A stretch of DNA of 15,307 nt from Acidimicrobiia bacterium (GTDB lineage Bacteria > Actinomycetota > Acidimicrobiia > Acidimicrobiales > Aldehydirespiratoraceae): assembly GCA_022824605.1 (NCBI GenBank), contig JAJDZO010000100.1, positions 1 through 15,307 of the forward strand, read 5' to 3'. The notes beneath the pieces are model-generated. The model was not told the DNA's origin and did not search any database. It saw nothing but the letters and a program-made list of their open reading frames with translations. Below are positions 1 to 5,950 of this stretch, piece by piece. The position numbers and the translations under genes are program-made. Every line of letters begins with the position of its first letter. The first letter of the stretch is position 1.

Positions 1-215
1 TGGTTGCCGGGGGCGGCGTAGGCACGGGGGTTCGCAGGCCGTCCCAGCGCTCCGGCCGACGGGCCGAGCACAATGTGCTCGCTGGCCATCACCGCGTCGA
101 AGCCGGCCGCCTCGGCATCGACGGCCATTCGGACCAGACCCACCAGGTCGTCGGGATCGACCAGGGTGTGATTCTCGGTGAGGATCAGCAACAGCCGGGG
201 TTTGAGCATCGTCAT
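1..215 (-). CDS. Luciferase-like (LLM class) flavin/F420-dependent oxidoreductase, N-terminal part only
   Basis: Read on the minus strand from ATG at 215 (a second in-frame ATG is at 209), giving about 71 residues before the window edge cuts off the 3' end. The protein opens with a hydrophobic beta strand (KPRLLLILTEN), then a helix and strand (DAEAAGFDAVMASEHIVLG) and a segment GPSAGALGRPANPRAYAAPG. This is the first beta/alpha unit and substrate loop typical of actinobacterial LLM oxidoreductases, which reduce or oxygenate substrates with F420H2 or FMNH2. It starts 39 bases after the stop of the ligase gene upstream and is probably co-transcribed with it. The substrate cannot be told from this fragment. 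Seen: N-terminal family signature. Inferred: cofactor and operon membership. Confidence 0.75.
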   Translation of the reverse strand, partial: MTMLKPRLLLILTENHTLVDPDDLVGLVRMAVDAEAAGFDAVMASEHIVLGPSAGALGRPANPRAYAAPGN

Positions 216-254
216 CTGACGTCGGTCACATCTCGCCGGCAGCGGCCCGCTTGC

Positions 255-1613
255 TCAGTGGTAGGGCAGGTACTGCTTCAGCTCCCACTGGGATAGGGGC
301 TCGGTGCCACTGACGGCGTCCCAGTCGTCGACGGCCTCGTCGCCGGCCCCGGCGGTGTAGCGGTCCCACTCGGCCCGCTTGTTGAACACGAAGTTGGCGC
401 ACAGCTCCGAGCCGACCGCCTCGCACAGGGCCTCGTCGGCCTCCATGTCATCGAGGGCCGCGCTCAGGCTGTGGGCGCAGTGGATGTCGGTGTTGATCTC
501 GTCGAAGCCGTCGGTGGTCATGGGATCGGGGCAGTCCAGCCCGTCGACGACTCCGAGCCGAGCCGCCTGCAGCACGGTAGCCACCAGGGTGTGGACGTTG
601 GCCGCGCCGTCGCCGATCCGGCTCTCGATCCGCATGTGAGAACCGGCGCCCCTGGGCACGCGGTTGCCGGCGCAGCGATGCTCGACACCCCAGTTGGCCC
701 AGTACCCGTTGAGGTCGCCATGGCGCAGGCGCCGGTAGGCGTTGACGGTGGGGGCGGCCAGCGCAGTCATGCCCAAGTGGTGCTCGATCAGCCCTGCCAT
801 GCAGCCTCTGGCCAGATCGGACATGCCGTGGGCGCCCTCGGAGTCCGACATGGCGTTGTGGTCCCGCGCGTCGACCAGTGAGAAGTTCACATGGACGCCG
901 GTGCCGGAGACGCCCGGAAACGGCTTGCCCAGAAACGTCAGGTCAAGGCCGAGGGGCCGGCCCGCGGCGTCGGTAGCGGTCAGCACGGTCTCGCGGGCCA
1001 GCAGCCGGAACAGGAAGGCGTTGTCGGCGGCCCACATGGCGTCGCCGTACTCGAGGGTGAGTTCGAACTGGCCTTCGTCGTACTCGGCGTTGACCGACTC
1101 CATGGCGATGCCGGACGCCTCCGCCGTGCGCACCAGCTTGGTGATGACCCCAGCGGGATCGGACCCGACACCGGTCCCGTAGACCATGGACCGCGGCGTC
1201 TCGTAGGGCCGGGGGTTGCCCAGGCCGCCGCTGAACACATAGGCCTCGAGCTCGATGCCGACCTTGGGGGTGTAGCCGAGGGCCTCCCAGTCGGCCACCG
1301 CCCGGCGCAGCGCCTCGCGGGGCGACTCCGGCAAGGCCTCGCCTTGCATCGACAGGTCACCGATGACGACCCCGGTGGCGTCGTCGTCCCAACCCTGGCG
1401 GATGTCAGCGGTGTCGAAGCTGATCTGGGTGTCGGGCAGGCCGTCGAGGAGGTAGGCGCCCGGTGCGGGCGCCATGCTGCGGTCATAGCCGAGCCCGAAT
1501 ACAGTCACGCAGTGGCTGGTGCCCTTGTGGGCCAGCCGGGCGGGCAGGTACTTGCCCCGGGCCAGCCCGAGATGGTCGGGCCACAGGACGCGGATCCGGT
1601 CCCAGTCGGTCAT
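255..1613 (-). CDS. Glutamine synthetase family protein (gamma-glutamyl amine/amide ligase type)
   Basis: A 452-residue ATP-dependent ligase of the glutamine synthetase superfamily, probably cytoplasmic. Catalytic motifs are present in order: GIELEAYVF (Glu121, Glu123, metal ligands), EYDEGQFELTL (Glu180, Glu184), GTGVHVNFS (His241), PTVNAYRRL (288-296, glutamate/ATP loop) and HMRIESRIGDGAANVH (326-341). I chose ATG 1613 over the longer reading from 1655 because AGGGGAG lies 5 bases upstream and the longer version would run over the palindrome at 1651-1670. The sequence differs from housekeeping GlnA and fits PuuA/GlnA3-like enzymes that join glutamate to an amine. A PuuD-like hydrolase at 4033-4737 supports that reading. 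The acceptor amine is unknown. It could instead belong to a gamma-glutamylanilide synthetase-type aromatic amine pathway. Confidence 0.88.
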   Translation of the reverse strand: MTDWDRIRVLWPDHLGLARGKYLPARLAHKGTSHCVTVFGLGYDRSMAPAPGAYLLDGLPDTQISFDTADIRQGWDDDATGVVIGDLSMQGEALPESPREALRRAVADWEALGYTPKVGIELEAYVFSGGLGNPRPYETPRSMVYGTGVGSDPAGVITKLVRTAEASGIAMESVNAEYDEGQFELTLEYGDAMWAADNAFLFRLLARETVLTATDAAGRPLGLDLTFLGKPFPGVSGTGVHVNFSLVDARDHNAMSDSEGAHGMSDLARGCMAGLIEHHLGMTALAAPTVNAYRRLRHGDLNGYWANWGVEHRCAGNRVPRGAGSHMRIESRIGDGAANVHTLVATVLQAARLGVVDGLDCPDPMTTDGFDEINTDIHCAHSLSAALDDMEADEALCEAVGSELCANFVFNKRAEWDRYTAGAGDEAVDDWDAVSGTEPLSQWELKQYLPYH

Positions 1614-1618
1614 GATGT

Positions 1619-1625
1619 CTCCCCT
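1619..1625 (-). promoter_or_regulatory. Ribosome binding site of the glutamine-synthetase-family gene
   Basis: AGGGGAG on the minus strand, 5 bases before ATG 1613. It decides the start: the alternative start at 1655 has no comparable site. Confidence 0.65.
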
Positions 1626-1650
1626 AGTCATGCGACGGTGAACGTTCGGT

Positions 1651-1670
1651 GCCAAACGGTACCGTTCGGC
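1651..1670. promoter_or_regulatory. 20-base palindrome, likely TetR-type operator
   Basis: GCCAAACGGTACCGTTCGGC is an inverted repeat with a perfect 12-base core (AACGGTACCGTT) and matching GCC/GGC flanks; only the pair at positions 4/17 breaks symmetry. It lies 38 bases upstream of the ligase start in the 105-base gap between that gene and the acyl-CoA-dehydrogenase-like gene. On the minus strand its centre contains TACCGT, which fits an actinobacterial -10 box (TANNNT). A bound dimer would therefore block transcription of the ligase and the oxidoreductase after it. A related half-site (CGTTCGGT) sits just to the left at 1643-1650. No regulator gene is in the window. Confidence 0.5.
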
Positions 1671-1718
1671 GCTGGCAGGATCACGCTGGCCACCGGCGAA
1701 ACCCGCCCGAAGCGCGGT

Positions 1719-2915
1719 TCACACGGGAGCTTCGTCGTGTTCGGGGTAGAGCCCGGCGCGTCCCAGTCGGTCGAGACATACCTCGACGCTCCAGGGCAGC
1801 ATGGCCGCACCGCAGCGGGCGTCGCGGTAAGCCTGCTCCAGGTAGGACGGCCTCAACATGCTGCGGCCGCCGCACACCTGCAGGGCCAGCGCGGCCAGCG
1901 CCGGGGCGCCCTCCATGACGCTGACCACCGACGACCAGGCCCGCCGCACCTGCTCGGCACCGGGATCGACGCCGCACTCGGCCAGCACCCGGTAGGTGAG
2001 CGACTGGGCCCGGTCGTAGGTCAGGTTCATCTGGGCCCAGCCCTGCTGCTTGATCGGATGGTCTCGACGGGCCGGACCGCCGCACCCGTCGCCGCGCAGG
2101 TAGGCGCCGGTGGCGTCGACGATGCCCCGCATCAGACCCAGATATGCGAACGACAGCGTCATGTAGAAGTAGGGCCAGCGACTGGCGGCCTGATCGAAGG
2201 CGCCCGGCGGCAGCCACTCGTTTCCCTCGGGCACCAACGCCTCGCTCATCACCAGGTTGCGAGAGTCGGTGCCCCGCATACCGAGGGGATCCCAGTCGCC
2301 TTCGATGGTGACCCCGGCCGCGTCGGCGGGCACCCCCATGAAGCGGATCCGGTCGTCGCCGGGAACGAGGCAGACCACGTTGTGGATGTGGGCCGCGCCC
2401 GACAGCGAGGCGAAGATCTTGCGCCCCGTCACCCGGTAGCCGCCATCGGCGGGAACCGCCCGGGTGGAGTAGCCCGCCGTGGCGCCCGCGGCTGCGCCCT
2501 CCGAGAAGGGCTGGCTGTGGATGGTGCCGTCCTCGGTGATGCCGCGACGCAGCTCGGCCCGTCGCTCCGCCAGCAGCGAACGTTCGGCCGCGGTGAGGTG
2601 AAGGTCGTCGGCGATCTGGCCGACGAGGATGGTGGTGGCGGTGTGCATGTTGAAGGTGAGCGCGGTGGTGGCGCAGTGACGGCCGAGTTCCTCGGCGACC
2701 AGGGCGTAGGCCACGAAGTCGCCGCCCAGGCCGCCGTCAGCGACCGGGACACAAAGGCCAAGCAGCCCGGCGTCGCGCAGGTCGGCCCAGTTCTGCGTCG
2801 GGAAGGTGGCGTCGCGGTCGTGGGCCGCAGCCCGCTCGGCAAAGCGCGGCCCCAGCGCCGCCATCCGCTCCACCAGAGCAGCCCGCTCAGGAGTGAGAAT
2901 GTCGCCCGCTACCAA
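1719..2915 (-). CDS. Acyl-CoA dehydrogenase family flavoprotein, canonical catalytic Glu not found
   Basis: A 398-residue FAD-dependent protein with the full acyl-CoA dehydrogenase fold. The N-terminal helical domain spans about 5-120, with a GLCVPVADGGLGGD loop at 53-66. The middle beta domain has GRKIFASLSGAA (164-175) and DPLGMRGTDS (209-218), the usual flavin-contacting segments. The C-terminal helical domain ends in GGRSMLRPSYLEQAYRDAR (349-367). In typical members a catalytic Glu follows RDAR within about six residues; here that stretch reads CGAAMLP, and no Glu is seen at the isovaleryl-CoA-dehydrogenase position (near 244-260) either. It may be a DszC-like flavin monooxygenase or an atypical dehydrogenase. 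The start is TTG at 2915, because an in-frame stop at 2937-2939 blocks longer readings; ATG at 2864 is the first ATG. The fold is clear, the reaction is not. Confidence 0.85.
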   Translation of the reverse strand: MVAGDILTPERAALVERMAALGPRFAERAAAHDRDATFPTQNWADLRDAGLLGLCVPVADGGLGGDFVAYALVAEELGRHCATTALTFNMHTATTILVGQIADDLHLTAAERSLLAERRAELRRGITEDGTIHSQPFSEGAAAGATAGYSTRAVPADGGYRVTGRKIFASLSGAAHIHNVVCLVPGDDRIRFMGVPADAAGVTIEGDWDPLGMRGTDSRNLVMSEALVPEGNEWLPPGAFDQAASRWPYFYMTLSFAYLGLMRGIVDATGAYLRGDGCGGPARRDHPIKQQGWAQMNLTYDRAQSLTYRVLAECGVDPGAEQVRRAWSSVVSVMEGAPALAALALQVCGGRSMLRPSYLEQAYRDARCGAAMLPWSVEVCLDRLGRAGLYPEHDEAPV

Positions 2916-3063
2916 GGGAGGCGAAACCCCCGCCGCTCATAGTCCGATCTGACTCCAGGCCGTCGAACAGGCGAAACCAACCGGCGACGGCGCGCTCATT
3001 GTTCTCGTCCCCGGCGTGCAAGAAGGCGACAAGCGCGGAGGTGTCGACAAAGGCGGGAATCAC
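2887..3063 (-). pseudogene. Truncated PIN-domain (VapC-like) toxin remnant
   Basis: A GTG-started minus-strand frame of 58 codons. Its first 37 residues are a recognisable PIN-domain start: FVDTSALVAFLHAGDENN gives the first beta strand with the invariant metal-binding Asp (residue 7) and TSAL, followed by helix ERAVAGWFRLFDGL. Intact PIN toxins are about 120-140 residues and carry further acidic residues. Here homology stops near residue 38 and the frame runs 29 bases into the start of the acyl-CoA-dehydrogenase-like gene. The nuclease site cannot be complete, so this is most likely a deletion remnant. Its GTG overlaps the TGA of the antitoxin-like tail upstream by 4 bases (GTGA), the usual coupling of such pairs. 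Confidence 0.55.
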
Positions 3064-3119
3064 ACGGAGAAGGCGTCCTCTAGAAACGCGTCATGGTTCT
3101 CAGTCTGCGTTCTGACCAC
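3060..3119 (-). pseudogene. C-terminal tail of a lost antitoxin partner
   Basis: Nineteen codons in frame before the TGA at 3060-3062 (VVRTQTENHDAFLEDAFSV), with an in-frame TAA three codons further upstream. The ending and the GTGA overlap with the PIN remnant fit the C-terminus of a VapB-type antitoxin whose DNA-binding N-terminus has been deleted. Only about 40 bases separate it from the next gene. That gap (3120-3160) holds a small inverted repeat, TACAT-g-ATGTA at 3144-3154, possibly a leftover operator. The sequence is too short for a firm family call. Confidence 0.3.
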
Positions 3120-3160
3120 GGCACGATGTTATCGCTTCAGGCGTACATGATGTAATGGAC

Positions 3161-4009
3161 TCATATCGCCCACCTGGGGCCGGAGGGTCCCAGCCCACGA
3201 CCGCGGGCGAGGAAGTCACGCACTAGGCGGTTGAAGGTCCGAGGGGCTTCTGAGACGGCCAGGTGTCCGACGCCGTCGAGCACGGTCAACTCGGCGTTCT
3301 GCAGTCCTTCGGCGATGACACGCGCGTAAGCGACCGGCGTCTCGGTGTCGAGTTCCCCGGCCACCACCAGTGCGGGCGCGCTGATCGCGCCCAGCTGATC
3401 GCGCACATCGTGGGTGGGCAGGCACTCGACGGCGGCTCGCAGCCCGTCGGCCGGAATGCGAGCAAAGCCTGCCACCCGCATGGCGAGGGCGTCATCGCTG
3501 AGAGCGGGACCGGCGACGGCGGTCAGGACATCGGCGGCGATGTCGGCTGGGGTCAGGCCGGCGTCGAGGGGGGCTAGTCGGGCGGCCCGCCAGGCCGCGG
3601 GGTCGGTGCCGTCCAGCCCGAAGGCCGCACTGGTGTTGGCCAGCACCAGGCGGGCCACCCGTTGGGGGTGGCGCCGCGCGGTGTGCAGGGCGTGCATCCC
3701 GCCGAACGATTCGCCCACCAGATGGGCCTGCTCGACCCCGGCGCGGTCGAGCAGGCGAGCCACCGAGTCGGCGATGGTGGCGAAGGTCAGGGGCGCGACC
3801 GGCACCGAGGCGCCGTAGCCGGGCATATCCCAGGCAATGCAACGGAACTCGGATCCCAGGCCGGCCAGTTGCGGTTCCCACGAGGTGCGCGAACCACCAA
3901 GGCCGTGCAGGAAAACCACCGGATCCCCGTCGCCGGCCTCTCGCCAGGCCAGCGGTCCGTCCACATCGGTGGCGCCCGCACCAGCGTGGCAAGCGGACGG
4001 ATCAGGCAC
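3161..4009 (-). CDS. Alpha/beta hydrolase (3-oxoadipate enol-lactonase/esterase-like)
   Basis: A 282-residue alpha/beta hydrolase. It shows the oxyanion-hole strand VVFLHGLGGS, the WDMPGYGAS loop, the nucleophile elbow GESFGG (Ser at residue 101), the acid in GELDTETP (Asp221) and the catalytic His in GVGHLAVSEAP (His249). A cap region lies at roughly 135-200. The layout resembles PcaD-type enol-lactonases and C-C bond hydrolases; the substrate is unknown. The start is uncertain. GTG at 4024 gives five more residues but leaves only 8 bases to the divergent gene. GTG at 4009 follows a TATGTT box by 6 bases and fits a leaderless message, so I prefer it. GTG at 3964 would still keep the whole fold. 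The gene lies upstream of the PIN remnant and the acyl-CoA-dehydrogenase-like gene on the same strand. Confidence 0.85.
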   Translation of the reverse strand: MPDPSACHAGAGATDVDGPLAWREAGDGDPVVFLHGLGGSRTSWEPQLAGLGSEFRCIAWDMPGYGASVPVAPLTFATIADSVARLLDRAGVEQAHLVGESFGGMHALHTARRHPQRVARLVLANTSAAFGLDGTDPAAWRAARLAPLDAGLTPADIAADVLTAVAGPALSDDALAMRVAGFARIPADGLRAAVECLPTHDVRDQLGAISAPALVVAGELDTETPVAYARVIAEGLQNAELTVLDGVGHLAVSEAPRTFNRLVRDFLARGRGLGPSGPRWAI

Positions 4010-4015
4010 GGCCGG

Positions 4016-4025
4016 AACATACACT
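4016..4025. promoter_or_regulatory. Overlapping divergent -10 boxes, candidate leaderless promoters
   Basis: On the plus strand TACACT (4020-4025) is followed by 7 bases and then GTG 4033, the start of the PuuD-like gene. On the minus strand TATGTT (4021-4016) is followed by 6 bases and then GTG 4009, a start of the hydrolase. Both match TANNNT, and neither gene has a convincing ribosome binding site. The boxes share two bases, so the two promoters would compete. No good -35 box is visible on either side. Confidence 0.4.
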
Positions 4026-4032
4026 CTCGGCT

Positions 4033-4737
4033 GTGTCGAGCCGACCGCTCATCGGCATCTCGGGCCGCTCCCGGACGGCCGGCGAGGTCAACATTCAGCC
4101 GGACGCGCTGCGCGACTGCGACATCGACCTGTACTTCTGCGATTACGGCCGCGGCGTGCTCGCCGCCGGCGGCCTGCCCGTGTACCTGCCGACGGTGGCC
4201 GACCCGGCCGACTACGCCGAGCGCCTCGACGGACTGCTGCTCAGCGGCGGCGCCGACATCGCACCCGCCCGTTACGGCCAAGAGATCCGAGCCGAGCTGT
4301 ACACCCCCGAACCGGCCCGCGACGCCTTCGAGATGGGCCTGCTCGACGGGGCGGCCCGGGCGGGGGTGCCGGTGCTGGGAATCTGCCGGGGCATCCAGGT
4401 ACTCAACGTCCACGGCGGCGGAACCCTGCATCAGCATGTGGCCGCCCACGCCAGCTTCGACCTCCCCAGCACCCTTGTACACCGCGTGGAACTAGTCGAG
4501 GGTTCGCTGGCGGCATCGCTCTACGGTGCCGAGGTGCAGGTCAACTCGCTGCACCACCAGACCATCGACCGGCTCGGAGACGGTTACGACATCACCGGCC
4601 GAAGCGACGACGGTGCCGTCGAGGCGATCGAATCGCAGCGGCGACCGTGGATCGGCGTGCAGTGGCATCCCGAGATGCTGGACTCCCGTGACACCGACCC
4701 CGCCTTCGCCTGGCTGGTGGAGGCCGCCTCGACATGA
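4033..4737 (+). CDS. Class I glutamine amidotransferase-like gamma-glutamyl hydrolase (PuuD family)
   Basis: A 234-residue protein of the peptidase C26/PuuD family, which hydrolyses gamma-glutamyl amides such as gamma-glutamyl-GABA. The class I amidotransferase triad is intact: nucleophile Cys118 in LGICRGIQVLN, and His212 with Glu214 in QWHPEM. LLLSGGADI (68-76), HGGGTLHQH (127-135) and NSLHHQ (171-176) are further family hallmarks. Length is normal for the family. The start is GTG at 4033, 7 bases after a TACACT box, with no Shine-Dalgarno sequence, so a leaderless transcript is likely. It diverges from the hydrolase and converges with the methyltransferase gene. Together with the glutamine-synthetase-family ligase 2.4 kb away it suggests handling of a gamma-glutamylated amine. 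Family is sure, substrate is inferred. Confidence 0.88.
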   Translation: MSSRPLIGISGRSRTAGEVNIQPDALRDCDIDLYFCDYGRGVLAAGGLPVYLPTVADPADYAERLDGLLLSGGADIAPARYGQEIRAELYTPEPARDAFEMGLLDGAARAGVPVLGICRGIQVLNVHGGGTLHQHVAAHASFDLPSTLVHRVELVEGSLAASLYGAEVQVNSLHHQTIDRLGDGYDITGRSDDGAVEAIESQRRPWIGVQWHPEMLDSRDTDPAFAWLVEAAST

Positions 4738-4789
4738 GCTCGGCGGGGTCGAGCCCACTCCCACGAACAGGCGGAGCCGCGGGGAGGGG

Positions 4790-5833
4790 CTAGAGGGGCT
4801 TTCGGGCCAGGAAGCAGTACAGCGGCGTGAAGATCCCTGCTCTGCCGCCGGCGGTATAGGCACCGGCGGTCTTGTTCAGCATCTCGACGACCGCCGAGGA
4901 GCCCTTCGGCATGATCCTCATCATCTCGGCCAGCCTGGTTCCCCCGACGGCCGCCTTACGACCCAGCGGAACGCCGATCAACGAGTTGCCCATCGTTCTG
5001 CTCCAGGTCTCAAGAGGCTGATACCACGGCGTGGAGGGGCCGTCGTGTTCGGCGCCCCGGTCCATGCCTTCGATCAGCTCGAATCCGGCCGCTTCGAGCG
5101 CCCGGTCCACCTCGCCGAAGGTCGCGATGTCGGCGAGCGCGATGCCGTGCATCAAGTCCTGCTTCATCCCACGATGCCGCTCGTCGTCGGGATCGAACCT
5201 GTCGGTCAGGCACATCTCCTGGCCCCAGAAGAGGGCTCCCGGCTTCAGCACGCGGTGGATCTCGGCGAACGCGCCCGCCTTGTCGGGCGCGTGGCACGTC
5301 GATTCGATCGCGTAGCCGCGGTCGAAGGTGCCGTCCGCCACGGCCGCCATGTCCATGAAGCTGCACACCAGATAGTCGACCATGCGGTCGAGGCCGGCCG
5401 CCGCGGTCAACGACTTCGCCCTTTCGATCTGGTTCTCGTTGATGTTGACCCCGACGACCCTGGCGTCGGACTCCGAGACGACACGGCGCATCGGGCCACC
5501 GAATCCGCAGCCGACATCGACCACGGTCATGCCCTCACGCAACTCCAGCTTGTCGATCATCAGCCGCTGGTGCCTGATCTTGGAGTCCTTCACGCTCTCG
5601 CCGGGCGACAGCGGAGCGAAGTGCAGAGACTCTCCCCAGCCCCACTCCATCAACTCGTTGGAGATGTCGTAATACTCCTTGACGGTCTCGGTGTGGTCAT
5701 AGCGTGCCCCCTCGCCATCCGGCGCGGTCGCCCTGTCGCGCCATCCGTCGAAGCGCCGGATCCGGCGAGCGACTCCCCCGCCGACCCGGTCTGAGGCCCT
5801 AAGTCCAGTGAGCACTCGTGATACCTTGGGCAT
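4790..5833 (-). CDS. Sterol C-24 methyltransferase-like (Erg6/SMT family) SAM-dependent methyltransferase
   Basis: A 347-residue methyltransferase collinear with eukaryotic Erg6/SMT to its last residues. In order: YYDISNELMEWGWGESLHFA (54-73), the counterpart of the YEYGWG sterol-binding motif; SAM-binding DVGCGFGGP (106-114); NINENQIERAK (130-140); YAIESTCHAP (174-183), matching the SMT signature IEATCHAP; LKPG (196-199); then the SMT C-terminal domain with TPWYQPLE (268-275) and FTPLYCFLARKP (335-346). General small-molecule or cyclopropane methyltransferases lack this set. The expected reaction is methyl transfer from SAM to a side-chain double bond of a sterol or sterol-like lipid. No transmembrane segment is seen. 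The start ATG 5833 has no close Shine-Dalgarno sequence. The gene diverges from an RND transporter. Family recognition is strong; the true substrate in this organism is unknown. Confidence 0.85.
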   Translation of the reverse strand: MPKVSRVLTGLRASDRVGGGVARRIRRFDGWRDRATAPDGEGARYDHTETVKEYYDISNELMEWGWGESLHFAPLSPGESVKDSKIRHQRLMIDKLELREGMTVVDVGCGFGGPMRRVVSESDARVVGVNINENQIERAKSLTAAAGLDRMVDYLVCSFMDMAAVADGTFDRGYAIESTCHAPDKAGAFAEIHRVLKPGALFWGQEMCLTDRFDPDDERHRGMKQDLMHGIALADIATFGEVDRALEAAGFELIEGMDRGAEHDGPSTPWYQPLETWSRTMGNSLIGVPLGRKAAVGGTRLAEMMRIMPKGSSAVVEMLNKTAGAYTAGGRAGIFTPLYCFLARKPL

Positions 5834-5854
5834 CGCTCGACCCTAGCGGCCTCC

Positions 5855-5879
5855 AAAGTACCCCTGGCTCTGGAGCCAG
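5855..5879. promoter_or_regulatory. Promoter/operator region between methyltransferase and transporter genes
   Basis: The 117-base divergent gap holds a perfect inverted repeat CTGGCTC-TG-GAGCCAG at 5864-5879 (7-base arms, 2-base centre). Next to it, on the minus strand, TACTTT (5860-5855) fits a -10 box for the methyltransferase gene, placing the palindrome over the -35 zone. A regulator bound here could control both divergent genes. No clear plus-strand -10 box for the transporter was found. Confidence 0.4.
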
Positions 5880-5950
5880 AAGGGCGAGAATGTGGTCATG
5901 TCAACACCGAAGTCTCCAGGGATTCCTGCACCCGGCCGCGGTCGAGAGCC

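Noticed and set aside
891..2942. 683-codon open frame on the plus strand
   Set aside because: It lies opposite the ligase and the acyl-CoA-dehydrogenase-like gene, is Gly/Arg/Val-rich without any recognisable domain, and is a GC-rich mirror frame of genes with clear motifs.
4738..4754. Hairpin GCTCG-7-CGAGC between the PuuD-like and methyltransferase stops, considered as a bidirectional terminator
   Set aside because: Only a 5-base stem and no T-run on either strand; too weak to call.
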